Source: Paralichthys olivaceus
Lineage: Eukaryota; Chordata; Actinopteri; Pleuronectiformes; Paralichthyidae
DNA: 64,000 nucleotides
Assembly (NCBI RefSeq): GCF_024713975.1
Contig: NC_091102.1
Location: forward strand, 11,785,001 to 11,849,000
Direction: 5' to 3'
Below, one piece after another: positions 11,101 to 25,929 of the stretch. The notes below the pieces were generated by a model. The model saw only the letters and a list, made by a program, of their open reading frames with translations. It was not told the DNA's origin and ran no database searches. The position numbers were made by a program, and so were the translations under genes. Each line of letters starts with the position of its first letter. Position 1 is the stretch's first letter.

Positions 11101-14100
11101 TGCATTTCATGATTAATAAAGGGTGGCCTGCCACACAAACACACCGAATTTCAGCACGTTTCGAGCAAGCAGCGCGGAGTTATTCCAATTAATCCCTAAT
11201 ATGGGTTAGGGTTGCAATTAGGGTTAGGGTTAGGGTTGCAATTAGGGTTAGGGTTAGGGTTGTGATTAGGGTTAGGGTTAGGGTTGCAATTAGGGTTAGG
11301 GTTGTGATTAGGGTTAGGGTTAGGGATGAATACCCATTGGAGCTCAAGATATTCTTCAATAACTTTTTTTCTGTAGGTCATAGAGACTTGGAAGTTGGTT
11401 CCATCTCCACTAATGTGACTATGCCCGATCCATTGGTACCACCCCCGAGCTTCTACGACCTTTGGAAGGGGTAGGGTTAGGGTTGTGATTAGTGTTTGAT
11501 TTTTTGGTTGTGATTAGGGTTAGGGTTAGGGATGAAAACCTATAGGAGTTCAAGATATTGTTCAATAACTTTTTTTCTGAAGGTCATAGAGACTTGGAAG
11601 TTGGTTCCATCTCCACTAATGTGGCTCTGCCCGATCCATTGGGACCATCCCCGAGCTTCTACGACCTTTGGAAGGGGTAGGGTTAGGGTTGTGATTAGTG
11701 TTTGATTTTTTGGTTGTGATTAGGGTTAGGGTTAGGGATGAAAACCTATAGGAGTTCAAGATATTGTTCAATAACTTTTTTTCTGAAGGTCATAGAGACT
11801 TGGAAGTTGGTTCCATCTCCACTAATGTGGCTCTGCTCGATCCATTGGGACCATCCCCGAGCTTCTACGACCTTTGGAAATGGTGAAACCACCAAATCTA
11901 TAAAAAAAAGTACAAGATATTTTTGAATAACTTTTCTTCTGAAAGTCCTAGAGACTTGTGCATTTCATGATTAATAAAGGGTGGCCTGCCACACAACCAC
12001 ACCGAATTTCAGCACGTTTCGAGCAAGCAGCGTGGAGTTATTCCAATTAATCCCTAATATGGGTTAGGGTTGCAATTAGGGTTAGGGTTAGGGTTGCAAT
12101 TAGGGTTAGGGTTAGGGTTGTGATTAGGGTTAGGGTTGCTATTAGGGTTAGGGTTAGGGATGAATACCCATTGGAGCTCAAGATATTCTTCAATAACTTT
12201 TTTTCTGTAGGTCATAGAGACTTGGAAGTTGGTTCCATCTCCACTAATGTGGCTATGCCCGATCCATTGGTACCACCCCCGAGCTTCTACGACCTTTGGA
12301 AGGGGTAGGGTTAGGGTTGTGATTAGTGTTTGATTTTTTGGTTGTGATTAGGGTTAGGGTTAGGGATGAAAACCTATAGGAGTTCAAGATATTGTTCAAT
12401 AACTTTTTTTCTGAAGGTCATAGAGACTTGGAAGTTGGTTCCATCTCCACTAATGTGGCTCTGCCCGATCCATTGGGACCATCCCCGAGCTTCTACGACC
12501 TTCGGAAATGGTGAAACCACCAAATCTATAAAAAAAAGTACAAGATATTTTTGAATAACTTTTCTTCTGAAAGTCCTAGAGACTTGTGCATTTCATGATT
12601 AATAAAGGGTGGCCTGCCACACAAACACACCGAATTTCAGCACGTTTCGAGCAAGCAGCGCAGAGTTATTCCAATTAATCCCTAATATGGGTTAGGGTTG
12701 CAATTAGGGTTAGGGTTAGGGTTGTGATTAGGGTTAGGGTTAGGGTTGTGATTAGGGTTAGGGTTAGGGTTGCTATTAGGGTTAGGGTTAGGGATGAATA
12801 CCCATTGGAGCTCAAGATATTCTTCAATAACTTTTTTTCTGTAGGTCATAGAGACTTGGAAGTTGGTTCCATCTCCACTAATGTGACTATGCCCGATCCA
12901 TTGGTACCACCCCCGAGCTTCTACGACCTTTGGAAGGGGTAGCGTTAGGGTTGTGATTAGTGTTTGATTTTTTGGTTGTGATTAGGGTTAGGGTTTGGGA
13001 TGAAAACCTATAGGAGTTCAAGATATTGTTCAATAACTTTTTTTCTGAAGGTCATAGAGACTTGGAAGTTGGTTCCATCTCCACTAATGTGGCTCTGCCC
13101 GATCCATTGGGACCATCCCAGAGCTTCTACGACCTTCGGAAATGGTGAAACCACCAAATCTATAAAAAAAAGTACAAGATATTTTTGAATAACTTTTCTT
13201 CTGAAAGTCCTAGAGACTTGTGCATTTCATGATTAATAAAGGGTGGCCTGCCACACAACCACACCGAATTTCAGCACGTTTCGAGCAAGCAGCGCGGAGT
13301 TATTCCAATTAATCCCTAATATGGGTTAGGGTTGCAATTAGGGTTAGGGTTAGGGTTGTGATTAGGGTTAGGGTTAGGGTTGCTATTAGGGTTAGGGTTG
13401 TGATTAGGGTTAGGGTTAGGGATGAATACCCATTGGAGCTCAAGATATTCTTCAATAACTTTTTTTCTGTAGGTCATAGAGACTTGGAAGTTGGTTCCAT
13501 CTCCACTAATGTGACTATGCCCGATCCATTGGTACCACCCCCGAGCTTCTACGACCTTTGGAAGGGGTAGGGTTAGGGTTGTGATTAGTGTTTGATTTTT
13601 TGGTTGTGATTAGGGTTAGGGTTAGGGATGAAAACCTATAGGAGTTCAAGATATTGTTCAATAACTTTTTTTCTGAAGGTCATAGAGACTTGGAAGTTGG
13701 TTCCATCTCCACTAATGTGGCTCTGCCCGATCCATTGGGACCATCCCCGAGCTTCTACGACCTTTGGAAATGGTGAAACCACCAAATCTATAAAAAAAAG
13801 TACAAGATATTTTTGAATAACTTTTCTTCTGAAAGTCCTAGAGACTTGTGCATTTCATGATTAATAAAGGGTGGCCTGCCACACAACCACACCGAATTTC
13901 ACCACGTTTCGAGCAAGCAGCGCGGAGTTATTCCAATTAATCCCTAATATGGGTTAGGGTTGCAATTAGGGTTAGGGTTGCAATTAGGGTTAGGGTTAGG
14001 GTTGTGATTAGGGTTAGGGTTAGGGTTGCTATTAGGGTTAGGGTTAGGGATGAATACCCATTGGAGCTCAAGATATTCTTCAATAACTTTTTTTCTGTAG

Positions 14101-14877
14101 GTCATAGAGACTTTGAAGTTGGTTCCATCTCCACTAATGTGGCTATGCCCGATCCATTGGTACCACCCCCGAGCTTCTACGACCTTTGGAAGGGGTAGGG
14201 TTAGGGTTGTGATTAGTGTTTGATTTTTTGGTTGTGATTAGGGTTAGGGTTAGGGATGAAAACCTATAGGAGTTCAAGATATTGTTCAATAACTTTTTTT
14301 CTGAAGGTCATAGAGACTTGGAAGTTGGTTCCATCTCCACTAATGTGGCTCTGCCCGATCCATTGGGACCATCCCCGAGCTTCTACGACCTTCGGAAATG
14401 GTGAAACCACCAAATCTATAAAAAAAAGTACAAGATATTTTTGAATAACTTTTCTTCTGAAAGTCCTAGAGACTTGTGCATTTCATGATTAATAAAGGGT
14501 GGCCTGCCACACAAACACACCGAATTTCAGCACGTTTCGAGCAAGCAGCGCGGAGTTATTCCAATTAATCCCTAATATGGGTTAGGGTTGCAATTAGGGT
14601 TAGGGTTAGGGTTAGGGTTGCAATTAGGGTTAGGGTTAGGGTTGTGATTAGGGTTAGGGTTAGGGTTGCTATTAGGTTTAGGGATGAATACCCATTGGAG
14701 CTCAAGATATTCTTCAATAACTTTTTTTCTGTAGGTCATAGAGACCTGGAAGTTGGTTCCATCTCCACTAATGTGACTATGCCCGATCCATTGGTACCAC
14801 CCCCGAGCTTCTACGACCTTTGGAAGGGGTAGGGTTAGGGTTGTGATTCGTGTTTGATTTTTTGGTTGTGATTAGGG

Positions 14878-17800
14878 TTAGGGTTTGGGATGAAAACCTA
14901 TAGGAGTTCAAGATATTGTTCAATAACTTTTTTTCTGAAGGTCATAGAGACTTGGAAGTTGGTTCCATCTCCACTAATGTGGCTCTGCCCGATCCATTGG
15001 GACCATCCCCGAGCTTCTACGACCTTCGGAAATGGTGAAACCACCAAATCTATAAAAAAAAGTACAAGATATTTTTGAATAACTTTTCTTCTGAAAGTCC
15101 TAGAGACTTGTGCATTTCATGATTAATAAAGGGTGGCCTGCCACACAAACACACCGAATTTCAGCACGTTTCGAGCAAGCAGCGCGGAGTTATTCCAATT
15201 AATCCCTAATATGGGTTAGGGTTGCAATTAGGGTTAGGGTTAGGGTTGTGATTAGGGTTAGGGTTAGGGTTGCAATTAGGGTTAGGGTTGTGATTAGGGT
15301 TAGGGTTAGGGATGAATACCCATTGGAGCTCAAGATATTCTTCAATAACTTTTTTTCTGTAGGTCATAGAGACTTGGAAGTTGGTTCCATCTCCACTAAT
15401 GTGACTATGCCCGATCCATTGGTACCACCCCCGAGCTTCTACGACCTTTGGAAGGGGTAGGGTTAGGGTTGTGATTAGTGTTTGATTTTTTGGTTGTGAT
15501 TAGGGTTAGGGTTAGGGATGAAAACCTATAGGAGTTCAAGATATTGTTCAATAACTTTTTTTCTGAAGGTCATAGAGACTTGGAAGTTGGTTCCATCTCC
15601 ACTAATGTGGCTCTGCCCGATCCATTGGGACCATCCCCGAGCTTCTACGACCTTTGGAAGGGGTAGGGTTAGGGTTGTGATTAGTGTTTGATTTTTTGGT
15701 TGTGATTAGGGTTAGGGTTAGGGATGAAAACCTATAGGAGTTCAAGATATTGTTCAATAACTTTTTTTCTGAAGGTCATAGAGACTTGGAAGTTGGTTCC
15801 ATCTCCACTAATGTGGCTCTGCTCGATCCATTGGGACCATCCCCGAGCTTCTACGACCTTTGGAAATGGTGAAACCACCAAATCTATAAAAAAAAGTACA
15901 AGATATTTTTGAATAACTTTTCTTCTGAAAGTCCTAGAGACTTGTGCATTTCATGATTAATAAAGGGTGGCCTGCCACACAACCACACCGAATTTCAGCA
16001 CGTTTCGAGCAAGCAGCGTGGAGTTATTCCAATTAATCCCTAATATGGGTTAGGGTTGCAATTAGGGTTAGGGTTAGGGTTGTGATTAGGGTTAGGGTTA
16101 GGGTTGCTATTAGGGTTAGGGTTAGGGATGAATACCCATTGGAGCTCAAGATATTCTTCAATAACTTTTTTTCTGTAGGTCATAGAGACTTGGAAGTTGG
16201 TTCCATCTCCACTAATGTGACTATGCCCGATCCATTGGTAACACCCCCGAGCTTCTACGACCTTTGGAAGGGGTAGGGTTAGGGTTGTGATTAGTGTTTG
16301 ATTTTTTGGTTGTGATTAGGGTTAGGGTTTGGGATGAAAACCTATAGGAGTTCAAGATATTGTTCAATAACTTTTTTTCTGAAGGTCATAGAGACTTGGA
16401 AGTTGGTTCCATCTCCACTAATGTGGCTCTGCCCGATCCATTGGGACCATCCCCGAGCTTCTACGATCTTCGGAAATGGTGAAACCACCAAATCTATTAA
16501 AAAAAGTACAAGATATTTTTGAATAACTTTTCTTCTGAAAGTCCTAGAGACTTGTGCATTTCATGATTAATAAAGGGTGGCCTGCCACACAACCACACCG
16601 AATTTCAGCACGTTTCGAGCAAGCAGCGCGGAGTTATTCCAATTAATCCCTAATATGGGTTAGGGTTGCAATTAGGGTTAGGGTTAGGGTTGCAATTAGG
16701 GTTAGGGTTAGGGTTGTGATTAGGGTTAGGGTTAGGGTTGCTATTAGGGTTAGGGTTAGGGATGAATACCCATTGGAGCTCAAGATATTCTTCAATAACT
16801 TTTTTTCTGTAGGTCATAGAGACTTGGAAGTTGGTTCCATCTCCACTAATGTGACTATGCCCGATCCATTGGTAACACCCCCGAGCTTCTACGACCTTTG
16901 GAAGGGGTAGGGTTAGGGTTGTGATTAGTGTTTGATTTTTTGGTTGTGATTAGGGTTAGGGTTTGGGATGAAAACCTATAGGAGTTCAAGATATTGTTCA
17001 ATAACTTTTTTTCTGAAGGTCATAGAGACTTGGAAGTTGGTTCCATCTCCACTAATGTGGCTCTGCCCGATCCATTGGGACCATCCCCGAGCTTCTACGA
17101 CCTTCGGAAATGGTGAAACCACCAAATCTATAAAAAAAAGTACAAGATATTTTTGAATAACTTTTCTTCTGAAAGTCCTAGAGACTTGTGCATTTCATGA
17201 TTAATAAAGGGTGGCCTGCCACACAACCACACCGAATTTCAGCACGTTTCGAGCAAGCAGCGCGGAGTTATTCCAATTAATCCCTAATATGGGTTAGGGT
17301 TGCAATTAGGGTTAGGGTTAGGGTTGTGATTAGGGTTAGGGTTAGGGTTGCTATTAGGGTTAGGGTTAGGGATGAATACCCATTGGAGCTCAAGATATTC
17401 TTCAATAACTTTTTTTCTGTAGGTCATAGAGACTTGGAAGTTGGTTCCATCTCCACTAATGTGACTATGCCCGATCCATTGGTACCACCCCCGAGCTTCT
17501 ACGACCTTTGGAAGGGGTAGGGTTAGGGTTGTGATTAGTGTTTGATTTTTTGGTTGTGATTAGGGTTAGGGTTAGGGATGAAAACCTATAGGAGTTCAAG
17601 ATATTGTTCAATAACTTTTTTTCTGAAGGTCATAGAGACTTGGAAGTTGGTTCCATCTCCACTAATGTGGCTCTGCCCGATCCATTGGGACCATCCCCGA
17701 GCTTCTACGACCTTTGGAAATGGTGAAACCACCAAATCTATAAAAAAAAGTACAAGATATTTTTGAATAACTTTTCTTCTGAAAGTCCTAGAGACTTGTG

Positions 17801-20800
17801 CATTTCATGATTAATAAAGGGTGGCCTGCCACACAACCACACCGAATTTCACCACGTTTCGAGCAAGCAGCGGGGAGTTATTCCAATTAATCCCTAATGT
17901 GGGTTAGGGTTGCAATTAGGGTTAGGGTTAGGGTTGCAATTAGGGTTAGGGTTAGGGTTGTGATTAGGGTTAGGGTTAGGGTTGCTATCAGGGTTAGGGT
18001 TAGGGATGAATACCCATTGGAGCTCAAGATATTCTTCAATAACTTTTTTTCTGTAGGTCATAGAGACTTGGAAGTTGGTTCCATCTCCACTAATGTGGCT
18101 ATGCCCGATCCATTGGTACCACCCCCGAGCTTCTACGACCTTTGGAAGGGGTAGGGTTAGGGTTGTGATTAGTGTTTGATTTTTTGGTTGTGATTAGGGT
18201 TAGGGTTAGGGATGAAAACCTATAGGAGTTCAAGATATTGTTCAATAACTTTTTTTCTGAAGGTCATAGAGACTTGGAAGTTGGTTCCATCTCCACTAAT
18301 GTGGCTCTGCCCGATCAATTGGGACCATCCCCGAGCTTCTACGACCTTCGGAAATGGTGAAACCACCAAATCTATAAAAAAAAGTACAAGATATTTTTGA
18401 ATAACTTTTCTTCTGAAAGTCCTAGAGACTTGTGCATTTCATGATTAATAAAGGGTGGCCTGCCACACAACCACACCGAATTTCAGCACGTTTCGAGCAA
18501 GCAGCGCGGAGTTATTCCAATTAATCCCTAATATGGGTTAGGGTTGCAATTAGGGTTAGGGTTAGGGTTAGGGTTGCAATTAGGGTTAGGGTTAGGGTTG
18601 TGATTAGGGTTAGGGTTGCTATTAGGTTTAGGGATGAATACCCATTGGAGCTCAAGATATTCTTCAATAACTTTTTTTCTGTAGGTCATAGAGACTTGGA
18701 AGTTGGTTCCATCTCCACTAATGTGACTATGCCCGATCCATTGGTACCACCCCCGAGCTTCTACGACCTTTGGAAGGGGTAGGATTAGGGTTGTGATTAG
18801 TGTTTGATTTTTTGGTTGTGATTAGGGTTAGGGTTTGGGATGAAAACCTATAGGAGTTCAAGATATTGTTCAATAACTTTTTTTCTGAAGGTCATAGAGA
18901 CTTGGAAGTTGGTTCCATCTCCACTAATGTGGCTCTGCCCGATCCATTGGGACCATCCCCGAGCTTCTACGACCTTCGGAAATGGTGAAACCACCAAATC
19001 TATAAAAAAAAGTACAAGATATTTTTGAATAACTTTTCTTCTGAAAGTCCTAGAGACTTGTGCATTTCATGATTAATAAAGGGTGGCCTGCCACACAAAC
19101 ACACCGAATTTCAGCACGTTTCGAGCAAGCAGCGCGGAGTTATTCCAATTAATCCCTAATATGGGTTAGGGTTGCAATTAGGGTTAGGGTTAGGGTTGCA
19201 ATTAGGGTTAGGGTTAGGGTTGTGATTAGGGTTAGGGTTAGGGTTGCAATTAGGGTTAGGGTTGTGATTAGGGTTAGGGTTTGGGATGAAAACCTATAGG
19301 AGTTCAAGATATTGTTCAATAACTTTTTTTCTGAAGGTCATAGAGACTTGGAAGTTGGTTCCATCTCCACTAATGTGGCTCTGCCCGATCCATTGGGACC
19401 ATCCCCGAGCTTCTACGACCTTCGGAAATGGTGAAACCACCAAATCTATAAAAAAAAGTACAAGATATTTTTGAATAACTTTTCTTCTGAAAGTCCTAGA
19501 GACTTGTGCATTTCATGATTAATAAAGGGTGGCCTGCCACACAAACACACCGAATTTCAGCACGTTTCGAGCAAGCAGCGCGGAGTTATTCCAATTAATC
19601 CCTAATATGGGTTAGGGTTGCAATTAGGGTTAGGGTTAGGGTTGTGATTAGGGTTAGGGTTAGGGTTGCAATTAGGGTTAGGGTTGTGATTAGGGTTAGG
19701 GTTAGGGATGAATACCCATTGGAGCTCAAGATATTCTTCAATAACTTTTTTTCTGTAGGTCATAGAGACTTGGAAGTTGGTTCCATCTCCACTAATGTGA
19801 CTATGCCCGATCCATTGGTACCACCCCCGAGCTTCTACGACCTTTGGAAGGGGTAGGGTTAGGGTTGTGATTAGTGTTTGATTTTTTGGTTGTGATTAGG
19901 GTTAGGGTTAGGGATGAAAACCTATAGGAGTTCAAGATATTGTTCAATAACTTTTTTTCTGAAGGTCATAGAGACTTGGAAGTTGGTTCCATCTCCACTA
20001 ATGTGGCTCTGCCCGATCCATTGGGACCATCCCCGAGCTTCTACGACCTTTGGAAGGGGTAGGGTTAGGGTTGTGATTAGTGTTTGATTTTTTGGTTGTG
20101 ATTAGGGTTAGGGTTAGGGATGAAAACCTATAGGAGTTCAAGATATTGTTCAATAACTTTTTTTCTGAAGGTCATAGAGACTTGGAAGTTGGTTCCATCT
20201 CCACTAATGTGGCTCTGCTCGATCCATTGGGACCATCCCCGAGCTTCTACGACCTTTGGAAATGGTGAAACCACCAAATCTATAAAAAAAAGTACAAGAT
20301 ATTTTTGAATAACTTTTCTTCTGAAAGTCCTAGAGACTTGTGCATTTCATGATTAATAAAGGGTGGCCTGCCACACAACCACACCGAATTTCAGCACGTT
20401 TCGAGCAAGCAGCGTGGAGTTATTCCAATTAATCCCTAATATGGGTTAGGGTTGCAATTAGGGTTAGGGTTAGGGTTGTGATTAGGGTTAGGGTTAGGGT
20501 TGCTATTAGGGTTAGGGTTAGGGATGAATACCCATTGGAGCTCAAGATATTCTTCAATAACTTTTTTTCTGTAGGTCATAGAGACTTGGAAGTTGGTTCC
20601 ATCTCCACTAATGTGACTATGCCCGATCCATTGGTAACACCCCCGAGCTTCTACGACCTTTGGAAGGGGTAGGGTTAGGGTTGTGATTAGTGTTTGATTT
20701 TTTGGTTGTGATTAGGGTTAGGGTTTGGGATGAAAACCTATAGGAGTTCAAGATATTGTTCAATAACTTTTTTTCTGAAGGTCATAGAGACTTGGAAGTT

Positions 20801-23669
20801 GGTTCCATCTCCACTAATGTGGCTCTGCCCGATCCATTGGGACCATCCCCGAGCTTCTACGATCTTCGGAAATGGTGAAACCACCAAATCTATTAAAAAA
20901 AGTACAAGATATTTTTGAATAACTTTTCTTCTGAAAGTCCTAGAGACTTGTGCATTTCATGATTAATAAAGGGTGGCCTGCCACACAACCACACCGAATT
21001 TCAGCACGTTTCGAGCAAGCAGCGCGGAGTTATTCCAATTAATCCCTAATATGGGTTAGGGTTGCAATTAGGGTTAGGGTTAGGGTTGCAATTAGGGTTA
21101 GGGTTAGGGTTGTGATTAGGGTTAGGGTTAGGGTTGCTATTAGGGTTAGGGTTAGGGATGAATACCCATTGGAGCTCAAGATATTCTTCAATAACTTTTT
21201 TTCTGTAGGTCATAGAGACTTGGAAGTTGGTTCCATCTCCACTAATGTGACTATGCCCGATCCATTGGTAACACCCCCGAGCTTCTACGACCTTTGGAAG
21301 GGGTAGGGTTAGGGTTGTGATTAGTGTTTGATTTTTTGGTTGTGATTAGGGTTAGGGTTTGGGATGAAAACCTATAGGAGTTCAAGATATTGTTCAATAA
21401 CTTTTTTTCTGAAGGTCATAGAGACTTGGAAGTTGGTTCCATCTCCACTAATGTGGCTCTGCCCGATCCATTGGGACCATCCCCGAGCTTCTACGACCTT
21501 CGGAAATGGTGAAACCACCAAATCTATAAAAAAAAGTACAAGATATTTTTGAATAACTTTTCTTCTGAAAGTCCTAGAGACTTGTGCATTTCATGATTAA
21601 TAAAGGGTGGCCTGCCACACAACCACACCGAATTTCAGCACGTTTCGAGCAAGCAGCGCGGAGTTATTCCAATTAATCCCTAATATGGGTTAGGGTTGCA
21701 ATTAGGGTTAGGGTTAGGGTTGTGATTAGGGTTAGGGTTAGGGTTGCTATTAGGGTTAGGGTTAGGGATGAATACCCATTGGAGCTCAAGATATTCTTCA
21801 ATAACTTTTTTTCTGTAGGTCATAGAGACTTGGAAGTTGGTTCCATCTCCACTAATGTGACTATGCCCGATCCATTGGTACCACCCCCGAGCTTCTACGA
21901 CCTTTGGAAGGGGTAGGGTTAGGGTTGTGATTAGTGTTTGATTTTTTGGTTGTGATTAGGGTTAGGGTTAGGGATGAAAACCTATAGGAGTTCAAGATAT
22001 TGTTCAATAACTTTTTTTCTGAAGGTCATAGAGACTTGGAAGTTGGTTCCATCTCCACTAATGTGGCTCTGCCCGATCCATTGGGACCATCCCCGAGCTT
22101 CTACGACCTTTGGAAATGGTGAAACCACCAAATCTATAAAAAAAAGTACAAGATATTTTTGAATAACTTTTCTTCTGAAAGTCCTAGAGACTTGTGCATT
22201 TCATGATTAATAAAGGGTGGCCTGCCACACAACCACACCGAATTTCACCACGTTTCGAGCAAGCAGCGGGGAGTTATTCCAATTAATCCCTAATGTGGGT
22301 TAGGGTTGCAATTAGGGTTAGGGTTAGGGTTGCAATTAGGGTTAGGGTTAGGGTTGTGATTAGGGTTAGGGTTAGGGTTGCTATCAGGGTTAGGGTTAGG
22401 GATGAATACCCATTGGAGCTCAAGATATTCTTCAATAACTTTTTTTCTGTAGGTCATAGAGACTTGGAAGTTGGTTCCATCTCCACTAATGTGGCTATGC
22501 CCGATCCATTGGTACCACCCCCGAGCTTCTACGACCTTTGGAAGGGGTAGGGTTAGGGTTGTGATTAGTGTTTGATTTTTTGGTTGTGATTAGGGTTAGG
22601 GTTAGGGATGAAAACCTATAGGAGTTCAAGATATTGTTCAATAACTTTTTTTCTGAAGGTCATAGAGACTTGGAAGTTGGTTCCATCTCCACTAATGTGG
22701 CTCTGCCCGATCAATTGGGACCATCCCCGAGCTTCTACGACCTTCGGAAATGGTGAAACCACCAAATCTATAAAAAAAAGTACAAGATATTTTTGAATAA
22801 CTTTTCTTCTGAAAGTCCTAGAGACTTGTGCATTTCATGATTAATAAAGGGTGGCCTGCCACACAACCACACCGAATTTCAGCACGTTTCGAGCAAGCAG
22901 CGCGGAGTTATTCCAATTAATCCCTAATATGGGTTAGGGTTGCAATTAGGGTTAGGGTTAGGGTTAGGGTTGCAATTAGGGTTAGGGTTAGGGTTGTGAT
23001 TAGGGTTAGGGTTGCTATTAGGTTTAGGGATGAATACCCATTGGAGCTCAAGATATTCTTCAATAACTTTTTTTCTGTAGGTCATAGAGACTTGGAAGTT
23101 GGTTCCATCTCCACTAATGTGACTATGCCCGATCCATTGGTACCACCCCCGAGCTTCTACGACCTTTGGAAGGGGTAGGATTAGGGTTGTGATTAGTGTT
23201 TGATTTTTTGGTTGTGATTAGGGTTAGGGTTTGGGATGAAAACCTATAGGAGTTCAAGATATTGTTCAATAACTTTTTTTCTGAAGGTCATAGAGACTTG
23301 GAAGTTGGTTCCATCTCCACTAATGTGGCTCTGCCCGATCCATTGGGACCATCCCCGAGCTTCTACGACCTTCGGAAATGGTGAAACCACCAAATCTATA
23401 AAAAAAAGTACAAGATATTTTTGAATAACTTTTCTTCTGAAAGTCCTAGAGACTTGTGCATTTCATGATTAATAAAGGGTGGCCTGCCACACAAACACAC
23501 CGAATTTCAGCACGTTTCGAGCAAGCAGCGCGGAGTTATTCCAATTAATCCCTAATATGGGTTAGGGTTGCAATTAGGGTTAGGGTTAGGGTTGCAATTA
23601 GGGTTAGGGTTAGGGTTGTGATTAGGGTTAGGGTTAGGGTTGCAATTAGGGTTAGGGTTGTGATTAGGG
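14878..23669 (+). repeat. 4,396-bp tandem duplication inside the satellite
   Basis: Bases 14,878-19,273 and 19,274-23,669 form a direct tandem pair with an offset of 4,396 bp. Every private variant I checked recurs at that offset: GGTAACACC (16,238/20,634), CTATTAAAAAAAG (16,495/20,891), AGCGGGGAG (17,870/22,266), CTATCAGGG (17,985/22,381), CGATCAATTGG (18,313/22,709) and GTAGGATTAGG (18,779/23,175). The internal junction near 19,274 lies in a hexamer tract that runs straight into module A without a B module. Confidence 0.88.
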
Positions 23670-25929
23670 TTAGGGTTAGGGATGAATACCCATTGGAGCT
23701 CAAGATATTCTTCAATAACTTTTTTTCTGTAGGTCATAGAGACTTGGAAGTTGGTTCCATCTCCACTAATGTGACTATGCCCGATCCATTGGTACCACCC
23801 CCGAGCTTCTACGACCTTTGGAAGGGGTAGGGTTAGGGTTGTGATTAGTGTTTGATTTTTTGGTTGTGATTAGGGTTAGGGTTAGGGATGAAAACCTATA
23901 GGAGTTCAAGATATTGTTCAATAACTTTTTTTCTGAAGGTCATAGAGACTTGGAAGTTGGTTCCATCTCCACTAATGTGGCTCTGCCCGATCCATTGGGA
24001 CCATCCCCGAGCTTCTACGACCTTCGGAAATGGTGAAACCACCAAATCTATAAAAAAAAGTACAAGATATTTTTGAATAACTTTTCTTCTGAAAGTCCTA
24101 GAGACTTGTGCATTTCCTGATTAATAAAGGGTAGCCTGCCACACAACCACACCGAATTTCACCACGTTTCGAGCAAGCAGCGCGGAGTTATTCCAATTAA
24201 TCCCTAATATGGGTTAGGGTTGCAATTAGGGTTAGGGTTAGGGTTGCAATTAGGGTTAGGGTTAGGGTTGTGATTAGGGTTAGGGTTAGGGTTGCTATTA
24301 GGGTTAGGGTTTGGGATGAATATCCATTGGAGCTCAAGATATTCTTCAATAACTTTTTTTCTGTAGGTCATAGAGACTTGGAAGTTGGTTCCATCTCCAC
24401 TAATGTGGCTATGCCCGATCCATTGGTACCACCCCCGAGCTTCTACGACCTTTGGAAGGGGTAGGGTTAGGGTTGTGATTAGTGTTTGATTTTTTGGTTG
24501 TGATTAGGGTTAGGGTTAGGGATGAAAACCTATAGGAGTTCAAGATATTGTTCAATAACTTTTTTTCTGAAGGTCATAGAGACTTGGAAGTTGGTTCCAT
24601 CTCCACTAATATGGCTCTGCCCGATCCATTGGGACCATCCCCGAGCTTCTACGACCTTCGGAAATGGTGAAACCACCAAATCTATAAAAAAAAGTACAAG
24701 ATATTTTTGAATAACTTTTCTTCTGAAAGTCCTAGAGACTTGTGCATTTCATGATTAATAAAGGGTGGCCTGCCACACAACCACACCGAATGTCAGCACG
24801 TTTCGAGGAAGCAGCGCGGAGTTATTCCAATTAATCCCTAATATGGGTTAGGGTTGCAATTAGGGTTAGGGTTAGGGTTAGGGTTGCAATTAGGGTTAGG
24901 GTTAGGGTTGTGATTAGGGTTAGGGTTAGGGTTGCTATTAGGGTTAGGGTTAGGGATGAATACCCATTGGAGCTCAAGATATTCTTCAATAACTTTTTTT
25001 CTGTAGGTCATAGAGACTTGGAAGTTGGTTCCATCTCCACTAATATGACTATGCCCGATCCATTGGTACCACCCCCCAAGCTTCTACGACCTTTGGAAGG
25101 GGTAGGGTTAGGGTTGTGATTAGTGTTTGATTTTTTGGTTGTGATTAGGGTTAGGGTTAGGGATGAAAACCTATAGGAGTTCAAGATATTGTTCAATAAC
25201 TTTTTTTCTGAAGGTCATAGAGACTTGGAAGTTGGTTCCATCTCCACTAATGTGGCTCTGCCCGATCCATTGGGACCATCCCCGAGCTTCTACGACCTTC
25301 GGAAATGGTGAAACCACCAAATCTATAAAAAAAAGTAAAAGATATTTTTGAATAACTTTTCTTCTGAAAGACCTAGAGACTTGTGCATTTCATGATTAAT
25401 AAAGGGTGGCCTGCCACACAACCACACCGAATTTCAGCACGTTTCGAGCAAGCAGCGCGGAGTTATTCCAATTAATCCCTAATATGGGTTAGGGTTGCAA
25501 TTAGGGTTAGGGTTAGGGTTAGGGTTGCAATTAGGGTTAGGGTTAGGGTTGTGATTAGGGTTAGGGTTAGGGTTGCTATTAGGGTTAGGGTTAGGGATGA
25601 ATACCCATTGGAGCTCAAGATATTCTTCAATAACTTTTTTTCTGAAGGTCATAGAGACTTGGAAGTTGGTTCCATCTCCACTAATGTGGCTATGCCCGAT
25701 CCATTGGTACCACCCCCGAGCTTCTACGACCTTTGGAAGGGGTAGGGTTAGGGTTGTGATTAGTGTTTGATTTTTTGGTTGTGATTAGGGTTAGGGTTAG
25801 GGATGAAAACCTATAGGAGTTCAAGATATTGTTCAATAACTTTTTTTCTGAAGGTCATAGAGACTTGGAAGTTGGTTCCATCTCCACTAATGTGGCTCTG
25901 CCCGATCCATTGGGACCATCCCCGAGCTT

